64,000 nucleotides of DNA, from assembly GCA_963728045.1 (NCBI GenBank), contig CAVSIE010000004.1:310001-374000 (forward strand), in the 5' to 3' direction. This document shows, in pieces, positions 62,570 through 64,000 of this stretch (position 1 is its first letter; each line of letters begins with the position of its first letter). The position numbers and the translations under genes are program-made. Origin of the DNA: VRUE01 sp963728045. GTDB lineage: Bacteria; Actinomycetota; Thermoleophilia; Solirubrobacterales; 70-9. Under the pieces are notes generated by a model that did no database searches, was not told the DNA's origin, and saw nothing but the letters and a program-made list of their open reading frames with translations.

Positions 62570-63646
62570 ATGCGGATCGTCTACGTGGTCGGGACGCGGC
62601 CCAACTTCGTCAAGACGGCGCCGGTGATCGGGGCGCTGCGCGCTCGCCTGCCGCAGGGGCGGCACACGATCGTCCACACCGGCCAGCACTACGACCGGCT
62701 GATGTCCGACGTCTTCCTCGAGGAGCTGGGGGTGCCGCCGCCCGACCACATGCTCGAGGTCGGCTCGGGTAGCCACGCGCAGCAGACCGCGCGGGTGATG
62801 GAGCGGCTGGAGCCGGTCCTGCTCGACGAGCGACCCGACCTGGTGATGGCGCCCGGCGACGTCAACTCCACCCTGGCGGCGGCCCTTACCGCGGCCAAGC
62901 TGCAGATCCCGGTCGCCCACATCGAGTCGGGCCTGCGCAGCTTCGACCGCACGATGCCCGAGGAGCTGAACCGCATCGTCGCCGACGAGATCGCCGAGCA
63001 CCTCTTCCTGCACAGCGACGAGGCGGTCGAGAACCTACGCCGCGAGGGCGTCGCCGAGGAGCGCATGCACTTCGTCGGCAACACGATGATCGACACCCTG
63101 GTCGCTCTCGAAGGGCGCTTCCGCTCCGCCGGCACCGCGGCCGCTCTCGGCGTCGAGCCGGGCGAGTTCGTCCTCGTCACCCTGCACCGCCCCGCCCTCG
63201 TCGACGGTCCGCTGCTGCCCGAGACCGTCGCGCAGCTCGCCGCGCTGGCCCGCGAGATGCCGGTCGTCTTTCCGGTCCACCCCCGAACCCGCAAGGAGAT
63301 GGAGAAGACCGAGGCCGACCACCCCGGCCTGCTGCTCTCCGAGCCGCTCGGCTACGTCGACTTCCTCTCGCTGCTCGCCGACGCCGGCGCCGTCCTCACC
63401 GACTCCGGCGGCATCCAGGAGGAGACGACCTACCTCGGCATCCCCTGCTTCACCCTGCGCGACAACACCGAGCGCCCGGTGACGATCCGCGCCGGCACCA
63501 ACACCCTCCTCGGCCTGGACCCGGCCGCGATCGGCACCATCCCGACCGTCCTCGCCGAAAGCCCCGCGCCGCCTTCCGAGCCACCGCATCTATGGGACGG
63601 CCACGCGTCAGAGCGAATCGCCGACGTACTGGCCAGTAAGAACTAA
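62570..63646 (+). CDS. wecB: UDP-N-acetylglucosamine 2-epimerase (non-hydrolysing)
   Basis: Makes UDP-ManNAc from UDP-GlcNAc for surface polysaccharide or teichoic-type polymers. 358 residues, GT-B-like two-domain fold. Marks include YVVGTRPNFVKTAPVIGALR, VHTGQHYDRLMSDVFLEELG, APGDVNSTLAAALTAAKLQI, HIESGLRSFDRTMPEELNRI, and the substrate region LTDSGGIQEETTYLGIPCFT with TERPVTI. Catalytic Asp/Glu/His positions appear present. It lies antisense between infC and rpmI, its stop overlapping the infC stop by 3 bases. No other sugar genes are adjacent. Confidence 0.93.
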   Translation: MRIVYVVGTRPNFVKTAPVIGALRARLPQGRHTIVHTGQHYDRLMSDVFLEELGVPPPDHMLEVGSGSHAQQTARVMERLEPVLLDERPDLVMAPGDVNSTLAAALTAAKLQIPVAHIESGLRSFDRTMPEELNRIVADEIAEHLFLHSDEAVENLRREGVAEERMHFVGNTMIDTLVALEGRFRSAGTAAALGVEPGEFVLVTLHRPALVDGPLLPETVAQLAALAREMPVVFPVHPRTRKEMEKTEADHPGLLLSEPLGYVDFLSLLADAGAVLTDSGGIQEETTYLGIPCFTLRDNTERPVTIRAGTNTLLGLDPAAIGTIPTVLAESPAPPSEPPHLWDGHASERIADVLASKN

Positions 63647-64000
63647 GCCGCAGCCGCGTCGTCGCCGGCGGGTTTCTCCGCTGCAGCTTTCTCTGCCGGC
63701 TCCTGCGCTGCCTCGACTGGCTCCTCGGTCGCGGCGGCTTTGTCCTCCGCAGCCTCCCTGGCGACCTCTTTGCCCGGCGCCAGCATCATGCTCATGTTGC
63801 GGCCTTCCTGCAGCGGCGCCGACTCGATCACGGCGAGGCCGTCGAGATCCTCGAAGAGGCGCTGGAGCAGCGCCCTGCCGCGCTCCGGGTGGGCCTGCTC
63901 GCGGCCGCGGAACATGATCGTGATCTTGACCTTGTCCTGGTGGCGCAGGAAGCGCTCGACGTGGCCCTTCTTGGTCTCGTAGTCGTGGTTGGCGATCTTC
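63643..64000 (-). CDS. infC: Translation initiation factor IF-3, C-terminal part (runs off the window)
   Basis: Only the C-terminal domain is inside the window: KIANHDYETKKGHVERFLRH, DKVKITIMFRGREQAHPERG, RALLQRLFEDLDGLAVIESA, PLQEGRNMSMMLAPGKE. IF-3 prevents subunit joining and checks the initiator tRNA. A tail of about 45 residues rich in Ala, Glu, Lys and Pro follows the domain, an extension seen in some actinobacterial IF-3. The stop TAG overlaps the wecB TAA. Leaderless mRNAs, common here by promoter evidence, are affected by IF-3 in other bacteria. Confidence 0.93.
   Translation of the reverse strand, partial: KIANHDYETKKGHVERFLRHQDKVKITIMFRGREQAHPERGRALLQRLFEDLDGLAVIESAPLQEGRNMSMMLAPGKEVAREAAEDKAAATEEPVEAAQEPAEKAAAEKPAGDDAAAA

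Overview
This window is a chromosomal segment of a high-GC bacterium, most likely an actinobacterium of the Thermoleophilia/Solirubrobacterales type. That placement is an inference from codon bias, a menaquinone pathway, a DUF4389 protein, a coiled-coil plus transglycosylase-like secreted protein, an HDOD-LuxR fusion and many leaderless-type promoters; no rRNA or tRNA is present to prove it. Nearly every base is in a gene. I see no prophage, CRISPR array, transposase or tRNA.

Layout. 0-6 kb: MFS exporter, secreted RTX-repeat protein, quinone-oxidoreductase-like enzyme, serA-serC (serine). 6-8.5 kb: DUF4389 membrane protein, cupin, two inverted copies of a structured repeat, ilvC. 8.5-17 kb: menaquinone genes menE, menB-menA-menC, menD and menF, with a TolB-like lipoprotein gene. 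17-19.2 kb: ilvB-ilvN. 19.2-24.1 kb: UDP-sulfoquinovose synthase and three membrane-glycan glycosyltransferases. 24.1-26.4 kb: zinc-ribbon protein, type II NADH dehydrogenase and a small membrane protein. 26.7-30 kb: gatC-gatA-gatB. 30-36 kb: GMC oxidoreductase, folD and pcrA. 36-41 kb: cysK-cysE, an UlaG-like hydrolase, an Rrf2 regulator, a degenerate LuxR response regulator and an HDOD-LuxR fusion. 41-46 kb: gltX, nfo, acyl-CoA dehydrogenase, GST-like and Cys-rich proteins. 46-49.7 kb: dnaE. 50-64 kb: a long minus-strand chain rpmI-rplT-rlmB-pheS-pheT-argC-argJ-argB-argD-two unknowns-argG-small membrane protein, then a cell-wall protein, with infC entering from the right edge and wecB lying antisense between infC and rpmI.

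The genes are mainly core metabolism: Ser, Cys, branched-chain and Arg synthesis, menaquinone with its NADH dehydrogenase, tRNA charging (GatCAB, GltX, PheST), DNA replication and repair. Junctions are mostly 1-8 nt start/stop overlaps, implying translational coupling.

Sequence quality varies. About 25 frame breaks occur, over half of them at 20.4-25.5 kb. Nearly all are repaired by removing one base, so most are probably assembly or consensus errors. The most interesting non-coding signals are (1) a three-copy multi-hairpin repeat whose stems covary, (2) a second nested-palindrome family with a conserved core and swapped arms, (3) perfect operator-like palindromes in front of menD and ndh, and (4) a consistent TANNNT box 6-8 nt before many start codons, sometimes formed by the upstream gene's TAG stop codon.
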